From the NCBI GenBank assembly GCA_030431255.1, contig JAUIJL010000017.1:153285-217284 (forward strand): a stretch of 64,000 nt of DNA, given 5' to 3'. Below, one piece after another: positions 1 to 7,867 of the stretch. The position numbers were made by a program, and so were the translations under genes. The number at the start of each line of letters is the position of its first letter. The stretch's first letter is position 1. This stretch comes from Thermoanaerobaculia bacterium. Its GTDB lineage: Bacteria; Acidobacteriota; Thermoanaerobaculia; Multivoradales; J023. Below the pieces are notes generated by a model. That model worked only from the letters and a program-made list of their open reading frames with translations. It was not told the DNA's origin and did no database searches.

Positions 1-559
1 GGTCGACGTCGAGATCGCGGCAGATGTCGTCGCGGGAATCGCCGGTCAGGTAGTAGCGCACCAGGATAACCCGGTCGCGCTCGAATCGTAGCTCGCCGAG
101 CAATTGTCGAACGCGCTCGGCCTCTTCCGACGCCAAGAGCTGTTGTAATTGGGGCGGATCTTCCGACGAGCCGGACGGCGCGTGAGTTTCGGGCAAAACT
201 TCTTGATCCTGATCGCCCTGGGTGTATCGCGCTTCTTTGCGACGATTGGCGATCAGTAGATTCCGCGCTACGGAACGGATAAAACCCGGCAGCGCTTTAG
301 GCTCGCGCAGCTCGCCCGCCCGCAGCTTGGTCAGCACCAGGGCGAGGGTCTCTTGATATATATCTTGGGCCAGGGCAGGATCTCGGGTGAGCTGGGCCAG
401 GATCACCTGAAGACCCACCCGATAGTGCTCGACGAGCATTTCCTCCGCTTGGGAATCGCCCGTCTGGGGATCGCCCGTCTGGATGCGTCGCACCAGCTCG
501 CTGACATCCAGCGTCTGGACGGATCCAGATGCGTTCTGTGGAGATGCTTGTGCAGTCAT
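1..559 (-). CDS. ECF-type RNA polymerase sigma factor, 3' end outside window
   Basis: This is a sigma-70 family factor of the extracytoplasmic-function type, directing RNA polymerase to a regulon. The gene reads from an ATG at 559 to the window edge, giving 186 complete codons, so the extreme C-terminus is missing. Region 2 is visible in DPALAQDIYQETLALVL followed by LPGFIRSVARNLL. Region 4 begins around VRQLLGELRFERDRVILVRYY and is cut after CRDLDVD. The start is supported by GGGAG four bases upstream. The N-terminal part carries a 15-bp tandem duplication (451-480) coding a repeated TGDPQ/TGDSQ segment. It is clearly paralogous to the sigma factor at 1467-2126, with the same DICRDLDVD region 4 motif, and lies downstream of an anti-sigma gene on the same strand. 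The family call is firm; the regulon is unknown. Confidence 0.9.
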   Translation of the reverse strand, partial: MTAQASPQNASGSVQTLDVSELVRRIQTGDPQTGDSQAEEMLVEHYRVGLQVILAQLTRDPALAQDIYQETLALVLTKLRAGELREPKALPGFIRSVARNLLIANRRKEARYTQGDQDQEVLPETHAPSGSSEDPPQLQQLLASEEAERVRQLLGELRFERDRVILVRYYLTGDSRDDICRDLDVD

Positions 560-630
560 CCTGCTCCCAAAGACATCGCATTGCGGGTAGAAGTGAATTC
601 AGGGTAACACATCATCAGCCCGGCCATTCG

Positions 631-647
631 CCGGTGCCAGGCACTTC
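631..647. repeat. dispersed GAAGTGCC-GGCACCGG palindrome, copy 1
   Basis: CCGGTGCCAGGCACTTC has an inverted core (GTGCC-A-GGCAC). The same core recurs at 21160, 39155 and 46309, with a diverged form at 41715. This copy is intergenic between the two minus-strand regulator genes. It looks like a REP-type palindrome, but only a few copies are in view. Confidence 0.45.
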
Positions 648-657
648 TCCAGTCGAC

Positions 658-1428
658 TCAAGGGTGGGCCGCGGCTTTCAGGATTTCCAGTCGATATCGG
701 GTGGATCCCGCCTTGGTTTCGGCCGGGCCGGCGATCAGCTCCAGGTGGTAGATGCCGGGCTCGAATTGACTGGAATGGAAGGAAATGTGGATCTTTCCCG
801 CGGGGTCCGGCTGCAGGCCGTCGGCCTGCCAGATCTTGCGATCTTCGGCGGTGGTCAGGATCGCTTCGTAGGTTTCACCCATAGGTTCTGGAGCCAAGGC
901 GAAGACCAGCCATCCCGGAGTCGGCGGCAAGGATAGGGAGTAAGTGCTCGACGCGCCGCCCCGCAGTGGGCTGAGCTCGATCACCGGGGTGTTGATGCCG
1001 GGTTGCAGGGCGATCGATCGGTCGACGTGGGCTTGCAGCAATCGCTCTTCGAGGGAGGCGATGCGTCCTTGCATCCAGAAAGTCGGTAAGCCTACGGCGA
1101 CCGACAGCAGGGCGGCCATCGCGACCCACGCCATGCCGGGACGGCCCAGGGCGCGCGCGATCATCTTCCCGAGGCCGACCCGGGCGGCGTCTTGGGCCAC
1201 GGCCCGGGACAATCCCCGTTGCAGTCGCTCGGCGGCCTGGATCTCGGCGATGCACTCCGGGCAATCCAGATAGTGCTCCTCAAAGCGCGCGCTATCGTCC
1301 GGGGTCAGGCGGCCCGTGACGTAGAGGCCGACCACATCGTGCTTTTCGATGAGGGCATGGTTCAGCGGCCCGGGGCTCGAAGGCTCAGGGCTTGACGAAC
1401 GGTCGGCCGATGGCGGGTGGTTCTCCAT
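658..1428 (-). CDS. zinc-finger membrane anti-sigma factor
   Basis: This 256-residue protein probably holds a partner ECF sigma factor at the inner membrane. Near residue 50 it carries the HxxxCxxC zinc-binding signature of anti-sigma domains (HYLDCPEC). A hydrophobic segment follows near residues 102-122, and then a roughly 130-residue outer domain rich in beta-type sequence with no motif I recognise. The N-terminus is Pro/Ser-rich. It sits 38 bases downstream of the ECF gene at 1467-2126 and about 100 bases upstream of the ECF gene at 559, all on the minus strand, so either could be its partner. The adjacent upstream gene is the likelier one. No clear Shine-Dalgarno precedes the ATG, which fits translation within an operon. 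The role is inferred from the motif and neighbours. Confidence 0.78.
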   Translation of the reverse strand: MENHPPSADRSSSPEPSSPGPLNHALIEKHDVVGLYVTGRLTPDDSARFEEHYLDCPECIAEIQAAERLQRGLSRAVAQDAARVGLGKMIARALGRPGMAWVAMAALLSVAVGLPTFWMQGRIASLEERLLQAHVDRSIALQPGINTPVIELSPLRGGASSTYSLSLPPTPGWLVFALAPEPMGETYEAILTTAEDRKIWQADGLQPDPAGKIHISFHSSQFEPGIYHLELIAGPAETKAGSTRYRLEILKAAAHP

Positions 1429-1466
1429 GGATTAGGTGCTCGAAAAATCGGTGGCTCGGGGACCCT

Positions 1467-2126
1467 TCATCTTGAAAGTGAGACGAAAGTCGCAGATGTC
1501 CCAAATAAAAATAGGACACCGACAAAGAAAAGGGCCGAGGTGTGAAGATGCTTGCGCTTTTCAGCCTTTCGCCACAGCTCGCGCAGCCTTTTGCGCGCCC
1601 GGAACAACACGCGGTTGAATCGATCCGGATCCACGTCGAGATCGCGGCAGATATCTCGGGGATGGTCGTCCCCGAGGTAGTAGCGGATCAACAGCTCACG
1701 GTCGCGATCGAGCCTCAGCTCCCCGAGCAACCGGCGAACGGTGGCGACTTCCTCGTCGCGAATCAGCTTGGAGAGCTGACCCTCGGCATGGGCGGCTTTA
1801 TGTTCGGTGACCGGGTCGAGCTCGCCGTAGCGTTTTTCTTTGCGCCGATCGGCGAGGAATAGGTTGCGAGCCGTCGACCGGATGAAGCCGGCCAGGGCGT
1901 CGGGATTGCGGACCTCTCCGTTGCGGGTTTTGGTCAGCACCACGGCGAGCGTCTCCTGGCGTAGATCGTCGGCCAAGGTAGGATTGCCGGTCAGACGACG
2001 CAACATCATCAGCAGACCCGCGCCGAAGGATTCCACCAGCTCACCCTCCGCGGATGGGTCGCCTTCTTGGATGCGCTCCACCAGGCGGCGATAGTCGGAG
2101 GCTTTGGTTTCGACGGTCGACGACAT
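1467..2126 (-). CDS. ECF sigma factor with hydrophobic C-terminal tail
   Basis: This 219-residue ECF sigma factor has region 2 at about residues 30-90 (LADDLRQETLAVVL, AGFIRSTARNLFLADRR). Region 4 lies at about 135-190 (DICRDLDVDPDRFNRVLFRARKRL). After region 4 a basic stretch leads into a final segment (TSALFFVGVLFLFG, about residues 195-216) hydrophobic enough to span a membrane, which ordinary ECF factors lack. A longer frame extends upstream, but ATG at 2126 is preferred because the extra residues overlap the divergent gene and look non-coding. No Shine-Dalgarno is seen; TATCAT lies exactly six bases before the ATG. The protein is followed by the anti-sigma gene at 658-1428. Family assignment is strong; membrane tethering is an inference. 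Confidence 0.88.
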   Translation of the reverse strand: MSSTVETKASDYRRLVERIQEGDPSAEGELVESFGAGLLMMLRRLTGNPTLADDLRQETLAVVLTKTRNGEVRNPDALAGFIRSTARNLFLADRRKEKRYGELDPVTEHKAAHAEGQLSKLIRDEEVATVRRLLGELRLDRDRELLIRYYLGDDHPRDICRDLDVDPDRFNRVLFRARKRLRELWRKAEKRKHLHTSALFFVGVLFLFGTSATFVSLSR

Positions 2127-2132
2127 TCGCCG

Positions 2133-2138
2133 ATGATA
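2133..2138 (-). promoter_or_regulatory. possible -10 element of a leaderless sigma-factor transcript
   Basis: On the minus strand TATCAT is followed by six bases and then the ATG at 2126, with no Shine-Dalgarno. The spacing matches the candidates at 7077, 12206 and 15823. No convincing -35 box is visible here, so the call rests on spacing alone. Confidence 0.35.
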
Positions 2139-2234
2139 GCGGATCGACGATCGACCCCGTACCGATCCGAGAAAAGTTCGACGGGAACCGGAACCTTTGT
2201 CGAGGCGGTGCGTTGTGAGGGTCGAGAGGATGAA

Positions 2235-2852
2235 ATGTTGACCCATACAGAGACCTTGACCCACTCGACCGCCACCTCCCAAAAGGCGCTGAGTCTCGAT
2301 CCAGAGGCTTTTGCGGTGCTGATCGAGCGCTATAAGGATCAGATCGTCAATTATCTGACCCGGCTGACCGGTGAGCGGGATCGGGCCGAGGACGTGGCCC
2401 AAGAAACGTTTGTCCGCTTTTATCAAAACCACCATCGTTATCGGGAAGAGGGGCATCTCACCGCTTATCTTTTCCGGATCGCCACCAACCTGGTGCGCAG
2501 CGAGGAGCGGCGCAAGAAGCGATGGCGCATTCTAGAGCCGATTTTCTCCCGCGGAGGAAGCAGCGCCGACGGCGTGCACACCCTCGACCATCAGCGGGAG
2601 CCCGATCCCCAGCGGAGCCTTCTGGCGTCGGAAGAGCAACGCAAGGTGGTCCAAGCTATTGCCGACTTGGACCTCACCTATCGGGCGCCGTTGGTGCTGC
2701 GGGAGATCGAAGGGCTTTCCTACCGTGAGATCGCCGAGATTTTGGATCTCAACGAGGGCACGGTGAAGTCCAGGTTGTTCCGGGCACGGGATGTTTTGAA
2801 GCAGAAGCTCGAGCCGTATTGGAAAGGAGAAAGCCATGATTCCGGCCAATGA
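2235..2852 (+). CDS. RpoE-like ECF sigma factor
   Basis: This 205-residue ECF sigma factor of the RpoE type has region 2 in ERDRAEDVAQETFVRFYQ and LTAYLFRIATNLVRSEERR. Region 4 is in YRAPLVLREIEGLSYREIAEILDLNEGTVKSRLFRAR, a typical helix-turn-helix. ATG at 2235 is chosen because GAGAGGA precedes it by four bases; the frame is open further upstream but runs across the divergent gene's start. The next gene overlaps its 3' end by 17 bases, so the small membrane protein is probably translationally coupled and is the natural candidate for its anti-sigma partner. The third gene encodes an exported PDZ/coiled-coil protein, which may be an envelope sensor or target. The signal it answers cannot be read from sequence. 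Confidence 0.95.
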   Translation: MLTHTETLTHSTATSQKALSLDPEAFAVLIERYKDQIVNYLTRLTGERDRAEDVAQETFVRFYQNHHRYREEGHLTAYLFRIATNLVRSEERRKKRWRILEPIFSRGGSSADGVHTLDHQREPDPQRSLLASEEQRKVVQAIADLDLTYRAPLVLREIEGLSYREIAEILDLNEGTVKSRLFRARDVLKQKLEPYWKGESHDSGQ

Positions 2853-3240
2853 TTCGGGTCTCGACGCGAGGCTGGATGCCGGTCTCGGCTCGCTACCCCG
2901 CGAGGTCGCGAGCAACGGTTTCACCGAACGGGTGCTGAAAGAGGTGGAAATCCGCGGCACCCGCAGCGAATGGCGGCTGTTGGCCGCGGCGCTGGCCCTT
3001 TTGACGATCGGCGTCGCCAGCTACGCCTGGACGGAGCAGCGACAAGATCTGGAAGCGGTGGAGCGCATCGCCTCCCTGAGGGCTGAATATGAGGTGCTGC
3101 AGGAGGAGCTGGCGATGCTGTCCGATGCCAAGCGCCGGCGGGGTGTCGTCTATTTGGCCGGCAACGACGACGTGGAATTCGTCGTCGACCTCCGCCGTCT
3201 GGCCCAGCAACAAGCCGACGCCTGGGGTCAAGAGAATTGA
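2836..3240 (+). CDS. small membrane-anchored protein, candidate anti-sigma factor
   Basis: This 134-residue protein has an amphipathic N-terminal region (residues 1-45), one transmembrane segment near 47-65 (LLAAALALLTIGVASYAW), a short coiled-coil-like stretch (DLEAVERIASLRAEYEVLQEEL) and a compact C-terminal region. There is no zinc-binding HxxxCxxC, so it is not a classic ZAS anti-sigma factor. Its position argues for that role: it overlaps the ECF sigma gene by 17 bases and precedes an exported PDZ protein. The topology would put about 45 residues in the cytoplasm, enough to bind a sigma factor, and the rest outside. The function is an inference from gene order; the coding call itself is solid. 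Confidence 0.78.
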   Translation: MIPANDSGLDARLDAGLGSLPREVASNGFTERVLKEVEIRGTRSEWRLLAAALALLTIGVASYAWTEQRQDLEAVERIASLRAEYEVLQEELAMLSDAKRRRGVVYLAGNDDVEFVVDLRRLAQQQADAWGQEN

Positions 3241-3327
3241 TGCGGGCCCAAAGCATTGATGTTTAACAAGACCGATCTCAAACCGAAAACCACGGCTCGA
3301 ACGAGCCCGAGAAAGATAGGAGAATCC

Positions 3328-4425
3328 ATGACCACCCAACACGACTCCCCCCAGATGAGCCAACGTTGGAAGCTGTTGGTGGCTTCATTGCTGACCGTCG
3401 GAGTCGTCGGCTCCGCGTGGGCCGGTGATGGCGACGGTGAGCGCATCCGTATCGAGAAAAAGATGATCCACAGCCCTTGCGGAGCCCACGGCGGTGGCGA
3501 GGGGCCCTTCGGTGGTGGCGAGGTCCAGAGCCGCGGTTTTCTCGGTGTCGAGCTGACCCAGCTGACCTCGGATCTTCGACGTCACTTCGGAGTGCCGGAG
3601 GACTCCGGGGTCATGATCGGCAAGGTGGTCGACGATAGCGCCGCCTTTCGCTCCGGTTTGGTGGTCGGCGACATCATCACCTCGGCCGATGGGAAAGAGG
3701 TCGATGGGCCGTGGAAGCTGACTTCGGCGATCCGCAGCAAGAAGGGCGGCGAAGCATTGGATCTCGAATATTGGCGCGACGGTCGCTTGAATCAGGTCAC
3801 GGTGCTGTTGGACGAAAAAGAGGGCTGCGTTTTCGACCTGGGCTCGATGATGCACAGCTTGGAGGGGCTCGGAGAAAACTGGCCCGAGATCCAGATGGAG
3901 GCCCTGGAGCTGAGCGGGGAAGCCATGGAGCAGGCCATGGAAGCGCTCAAGAATATTGATTGGGAGCAACAGCTCGAAGCGCTCAAAGACATTGAGATCG
4001 ACCTCGAGATCGAATCCCAGATGGAGGAGCTCCAGCTTCAGATGGAAGAGCTCGAGAAGCGGCTGTCCATGGAGTCCGAGCACGTCCAACGGGAGCTGCG
4101 GGAGGGTCTGAAGGAGAAAGAACGCGCGCTCCGGGATCAACACAAGGCCAAAATCAAGGCCGAGAAGACGGCTCGCAAGGAAATGCTCCGAGCCCAGCAA
4201 GAGGCCCGCCGCGCCCTGGAAGAAGCTCGCCGGGAGCAAGCTGAGCACGTCAAAGAGTTGCGCGAGGAGCAGCGGCGGCAAGTCGAGGAGCTACGCCGTG
4301 AAGCCCAAGAAGAACGGCGTGAAGCGATGGAAGAAATGCGTCGTGAGGCTGAGGATCGGGCCCGCGAAGCCGAGGACGAGGCCCGTGAGGCCGCCGAAGA
4401 AGACGGCTACCACATGGAGATCTAG
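3328..4425 (+). CDS. exported PDZ-domain protein with long charged coiled coil
   Basis: This 365-residue protein starts at ATG 3328, seven bases after ATAGGAG; an earlier in-frame start lacks such a site. Residues 12-32 form a signal peptide ending in AWA. A Gly-rich linker leads into a PDZ domain (about 69-163: RGFLGVELTQL, GVMIGKVVDDSAAFRSGLVVGDII). From about 185 to 355 the sequence is almost pure Glu/Lys/Arg/Gln/Ala heptad-like coiled coil. There is no protease domain, so this is not a DegS/HtrA protein; the PDZ probably binds C-termini of misfolded envelope proteins or acts as a scaffold. It is the last gene of the sigma/membrane protein operon and is followed by a strong terminator. Domains are clear; the sensing role is inferred. 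Confidence 0.87.
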   Translation: MTTQHDSPQMSQRWKLLVASLLTVGVVGSAWAGDGDGERIRIEKKMIHSPCGAHGGGEGPFGGGEVQSRGFLGVELTQLTSDLRRHFGVPEDSGVMIGKVVDDSAAFRSGLVVGDIITSADGKEVDGPWKLTSAIRSKKGGEALDLEYWRDGRLNQVTVLLDEKEGCVFDLGSMMHSLEGLGENWPEIQMEALELSGEAMEQAMEALKNIDWEQQLEALKDIEIDLEIESQMEELQLQMEELEKRLSMESEHVQRELREGLKEKERALRDQHKAKIKAEKTARKEMLRAQQEARRALEEARREQAEHVKELREEQRRQVEELRREAQEERREAMEEMRREAEDRAREAEDEAREAAEEDGYHMEI

Positions 4426-4471
4426 GGTGTAGGGGAGGGCCTTGTGCCCTCCCGCGCTTCCGGATGAAGCG

Positions 4472-4498
4472 AGCGGGGCAAGCCCCGCTTTTTCGTTT
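4472..4498 (+). terminator. rho-independent terminator of the PDZ operon
   Basis: AGCGGGGC-AA-GCCCCGCT forms a GC-rich hairpin and runs directly into TTTTTCGTTTT. An additional hairpin (4433-4440 with 4446-4453) precedes it. It lies 47 bases past the PDZ gene stop. Confidence 0.85.
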
Positions 4499-4509
4499 TG
4501 GCCCAGGTT

Positions 4510-4667
4510 TCTTTTCCAGCTACGGCGACGGCTGGAGCTCAGGCAACCGTGTCCACGGCGTAGCTTCCTAGCCCGAAGGGGTTGTTAGCCAAAGACCGGG
4601 GTTGCGCTTGCGCTACCCCGGCTACCCGCGAAGAACCAAATCCGGTCTTTTCCAGCTACGGCGACGG
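4510..4667. repeat. 22-bp direct repeat flanking a hairpin, overlapping the acylase gene end
   Basis: Identical 22-bp copies lie at 4510-4531 and 4646-4667, 136 bp apart. The second copy contains the stop codon and last codons of the acylase gene. Between them is a GC hairpin (4596-4621) and short palindromes. The arrangement resembles a small dispersed element inserted at the gene end, or a local duplication. Confidence 0.6.
4596..4621 (-). terminator. hairpin downstream of the acylase gene
   Basis: CCGGGGTTGCGC and GCGCTACCCCGG pair with one mismatch around a TT loop, 35 bases beyond the acylase stop on the minus strand. Only a short TCTTTGG follows, so it would be a weak intrinsic terminator, or part of the repeat element it sits in. 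Confidence 0.45.
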
Positions 4668-7070
4668 TTGAAGCATCAATCGGCGTTTGGTGGCCGCCTC
4701 GATGGCCTCTTCCGACCACGGGGCTTCGTGCAGATCGCCTTCCAGATACGGACGAATTTGGTCGTCGTAGTGGCGGTCCGAGGGGTGACCGGATTGGCCG
4801 CCGGGAATCACGGCCCAGGCCCGATCGGGCTCGGACCAATCGACGATCCAGCGCATGGAGGGGCCGTAGGTGATGTGTTGGCGGCCGTCCTCGCGCCAGC
4901 GATGTCCAAAAGCCAGAATGGTGGTGGAGGAGCCGGAGACGGGGTAGGGGCCGCGACGGGTCCAACCGCCGTAGACCGGCACGGCATCCAAGCGATGGTT
5001 GAGCCGCAAGCTGTGGAGCCAGCCGTAATCCCATTGGCTGGACCGGCCCTTCCAATGCTCCTTGGCGGTTTCCCAGGCCTCTTCGAGACTGGTTTGAAAG
5101 ATCCTACGGCGGTCCTCCACGGCCTCGGTTTCGACGTTGTCGAGCCAAGCCGGGGACATCTCTCCGAGCAAGATCCGGTGGACGCGATCCCGGTGAGACA
5201 CGGATCGCTCGAGCCCCGCAGCGGCGGATTCGTCGCCGAAGATCTGCGCCGACAGCTCCCGTTCCAGGAGCGCGAACAACCCCGAGGTTCCTTGGACCGC
5301 CATGGTGCCGTCCCAGCTCGAAAGGAGCTCGAACGCTTCTTGGGCGTCGCCTTCGAACGGGGCCTCTTCTTTCAGCACCTCGATCAGATCCAGGGCGAAA
5401 AGGGAGCGGTCGTCCAATTGCAGATTCGCGAAGCTCTGACGATCCCATTTCTCCTTGGCGAGCAGGGACTCGCGGATGCGGTCGGCGCGAAACGGGGCGA
5501 AGAACTCGGCGGTCAGCGGCAGCGGATAGCCCTCTGGCCGGATGTCGTGATTGGCGGTGACGATCAAATCGTCCTCGGGGTTGACCACGGTCGGATTGGT
5601 GGGCCGAGGCCGGAGACCGTTCCAGCCGTAGCTCGGATCCCAGGCGGGCGCGGGCAGCCGACCGTCGCCGAGCTTGCGGTCGGGCACTCGACCGAGCACG
5701 GTGTAGAGCAGATCTCCGCTCGGGAAGCCGGCCACGAGATTTTGTGCCGGGCAGACATAGGTTTCGATCGCCGCTTGAGCTTGCTCGGGGGTTTCCGCCC
5801 GAGCCAAAGCGACCATGGCGGCGATCGGGTCTCCTGGGTAGTGGGCGGTCCAGGCGACGCTGCGGGCGGGCAAGCCCCGTTTTGGATCGGCGTCGAGCAG
5901 GGGCCCGATATCGGTCCGCCGCACGGTGAAGTCGTGGCTGCTGCCGTCGCGCAATGTGAGGCTCCGGTGCTCTTCGGTGACGTCCATCCACGTGTCACCC
6001 CGCAGCACCTGGCCTTGCTCGTTGAGCTTCTCGAAGAAAATATCGTGGTCGTCGAGCATGGTGTTGGTGAACGCCCAGGCAATCACCGGTCCACGGCCGA
6101 TGACCACGCCGGGGGTGCCGGGAAGGCTCATGCCGGCGGCCTCGTAAGTCGGGCTGCGCAATTGCACTTGATACCAAACGCTGGGCAAGAAGAGGCCGAG
6201 GTGGGGGTCGTTGGCGAGCAGCGGTTTGCCGGATTCGGTGCGGCTGCCACCGATCAGCCAATTATTGGAGCCCGGGCTCGGGGGATCGCCTTCCAATAGG
6301 TCGGGAGTGGCGCTGTCGGCGGTCGCCGAGGCGTCGGCCTCCGAATCGGATTCTGGCTCCGATATCGGGGACAACCCGGACTCGGCGGTGTGACCGGCGA
6401 GCTCCAAGATCTCGGCGGGCACGTGCAGGTCCGGGTCGCCGAGCAGGTCGCGGACTCCGTCCGGGCCGAAGGCCTTGAGCCATTGGAATCGCTCTTCCTC
6501 CGGGCGTTGATTCCAAAACGACAGATCCTGGGCCATGAGCAAGGCGAAGCGCAGGCTGTCTTGGGGGGTCCATGGATCGGGATTGGCGCCGAGGATCTTC
6601 AGACCGGGGGTCACTCGGCCCTTGCGTTCCAGGAGCCAGGCGTTGACCCCCTCGGCGTAGGCTTCGAGCATGCGTGTCGATTCCTCGGAGGCCGATTGCC
6701 ACAGGGTTTCGGCGGCTTCGGGAAAGCCGAGGGTCTGGAAGTAGACGTCCTGCTGAATGGCGGGCTCACCGACCAGCTCCGACAGGGTGCCCGACGCGGC
6801 CCGACGGCCCAGCTCCATTTGGGTGATGCGATCGTTGGCGTGCAGCCAGCCCATTGCCCGGGCGAGGTCTTCCTGGGATTCCGCTTGCACATGGGGCACA
6901 CCCCAATCGTCCCAACGCACGCTGACCTCGGCGTCGAGACCCGCCAGAGGATGATTGCCCATGCGCGCGGGCATGCCGGACCGGCGCAAATACACCAAGG
7001 TGCTGGCCGCGGCGAGAAAAATAAAGAACGCGCCCAGGGCGATGCCACGAATCGGTTTGACCAAGCTCAT
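4656..7070 (-). CDS. penicillin acylase family (peptidase S45) Ntn hydrolase
   Basis: This 804-residue Ntn hydrolase acts on amide bonds of N-acyl compounds such as acyl-homoserine lactones or beta-lactams. An N-terminal hydrophobic segment (residues 9-28) exports or anchors it. The alpha chain starts near DDWGVPHV (54-61) and contains ARAMGWLHANDRITQMELGRR. An acidic Ser/Asp/Ala spacer (about 230-262) precedes the autocleavage site at GSNNW, where Ser268 would become the N-terminal nucleophile of the beta chain. The beta chain carries NDPHL and later substrate-pocket motifs. The length matches the family. The gene is monocistronic, with a -10-like TAAGAT six bases before the ATG and a palindrome just upstream. 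Its final codons lie in a 22-bp repeat. The family is certain; the substrate is not. Confidence 0.94.
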   Translation of the reverse strand: MSLVKPIRGIALGAFFIFLAAASTLVYLRRSGMPARMGNHPLAGLDAEVSVRWDDWGVPHVQAESQEDLARAMGWLHANDRITQMELGRRAASGTLSELVGEPAIQQDVYFQTLGFPEAAETLWQSASEESTRMLEAYAEGVNAWLLERKGRVTPGLKILGANPDPWTPQDSLRFALLMAQDLSFWNQRPEEERFQWLKAFGPDGVRDLLGDPDLHVPAEILELAGHTAESGLSPISEPESDSEADASATADSATPDLLEGDPPSPGSNNWLIGGSRTESGKPLLANDPHLGLFLPSVWYQVQLRSPTYEAAGMSLPGTPGVVIGRGPVIAWAFTNTMLDDHDIFFEKLNEQGQVLRGDTWMDVTEEHRSLTLRDGSSHDFTVRRTDIGPLLDADPKRGLPARSVAWTAHYPGDPIAAMVALARAETPEQAQAAIETYVCPAQNLVAGFPSGDLLYTVLGRVPDRKLGDGRLPAPAWDPSYGWNGLRPRPTNPTVVNPEDDLIVTANHDIRPEGYPLPLTAEFFAPFRADRIRESLLAKEKWDRQSFANLQLDDRSLFALDLIEVLKEEAPFEGDAQEAFELLSSWDGTMAVQGTSGLFALLERELSAQIFGDESAAAGLERSVSHRDRVHRILLGEMSPAWLDNVETEAVEDRRRIFQTSLEEAWETAKEHWKGRSSQWDYGWLHSLRLNHRLDAVPVYGGWTRRGPYPVSGSSTTILAFGHRWREDGRQHITYGPSMRWIVDWSEPDRAWAVIPGGQSGHPSDRHYDDQIRPYLEGDLHEAPWSEEAIEAATKRRLMLQPSP

Positions 7071-7076
7071 GGGCGG

Positions 7077-7113
7077 ATCTTAACCCGCATTCCTCGCCTT
7101 AACAGCCTGTTAA
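7077..7113 (-). promoter_or_regulatory. acylase promoter region with palindromic operator-like site
   Basis: On the minus strand TAAGAT (7077-7082) lies six bases before the acylase ATG. The perfect inverted repeat TTAACAG-G-CTGTTAA (7099-7113) covers the place where a -35 box would be and also overlaps the stop of the upstream gene. A dimeric regulator bound there would block the promoter. Inference from position and symmetry. Confidence 0.4.
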
Positions 7114-7850
7114 CGCCAATAGGCTCGCAATCCTTGGATCAAGATCCAAATGGAGAATCCACCACAGACCAGTCCCCAGAACCAATAGGGCAGGATCAGC
7201 GCTTGGGCCATTTGGCCCACGTCCGAGGGCATGAGCCCTTGGGCGGTCCGGGCGGTTGGGGTGAAGAGGTAATCGCCGCGGGAAAATACGCTGAGGGTGA
7301 GCTGCACGCTTAAGAAAACCAGCACCAATTGGGCGGTGTCCGCCTTGGCTCGGCTCGCCACCAGCCAGATCCCGAGGCCGAAAATGCCGACGAACATCCA
7401 GGCGAAAAGGTTGCGCACCACCAAGACCATGGAGATCGCCAACAAGATGGCGAGCACGCGAAGAAATCGACGGGCCCCTCGGCCCGTGCGACCGGCGGCG
7501 AATCCCACCGCGGCGGCCGCGGCCGGCCCTAAGAGCCCGCCGGCCGCGACGATCGCCAACCGTAGACGGCTGGGCTCCGCGCTCCACATGGCCACGCCGG
7601 AGCCGTCGACCCACATTTGGAATTGATGAAAGCTTCCGCCCACCAGCAAGGCCGCGATGCCGTGCCCCATCTCGTGCACCAAGGTGGAGAGCAGCATCAG
7701 CGGATAGGCGAGCACATAGCCGTAGGGCACCACGTAGAGCAACAACGTGGCGACCACGCTGACTCCGAGCACGAGGCGTGCCCGCTCCGACGGACGCAGC
7801 TGATTTGGCGGCATTTGGGAGCTCTGGGGTGGGGGAGGAATGGGATCCAT
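7110..7850 (-). CDS. M50-like membrane zinc metalloprotease
   Basis: This 246-residue polytopic membrane protein has HEMGH at residues 59-63, at the cytosolic edge of a transmembrane helix (LMLLSTLVHEMGHGIAALL). That is the arrangement of M50-type site-2-like proteases, and specifically of the compact M50B-like family. The Pro-rich N-terminus is probably cytoplasmic, and about five more hydrophobic helices follow. I do not see a canonical LDG third-ligand motif, so activity is not assured. It is the last gene of a four-gene minus-strand operon, 17 bases after the TRAP permease. Members of this family cleave membrane-embedded substrates; the substrate here is unknown. The operon neighbours give no direct hint of an anti-sigma target. 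Confidence 0.87.
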   Translation of the reverse strand: MDPIPPPPQSSQMPPNQLRPSERARLVLGVSVVATLLLYVVPYGYVLAYPLMLLSTLVHEMGHGIAALLVGGSFHQFQMWVDGSGVAMWSAEPSRLRLAIVAAGGLLGPAAAAAVGFAAGRTGRGARRFLRVLAILLAISMVLVVRNLFAWMFVGIFGLGIWLVASRAKADTAQLVLVFLSVQLTLSVFSRGDYLFTPTARTAQGLMPSDVGQMAQALILPYWFWGLVCGGFSIWILIQGLRAYWR

Positions 7851-7867
7851 GACGTCGGCCTTACGGC

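Noticed and set aside
4602..6299. A 565-codon plus-strand frame opposite the acylase gene.
   Set aside because: The minus-strand Ntn hydrolase is complete and its motifs intact; this frame is antisense noise.
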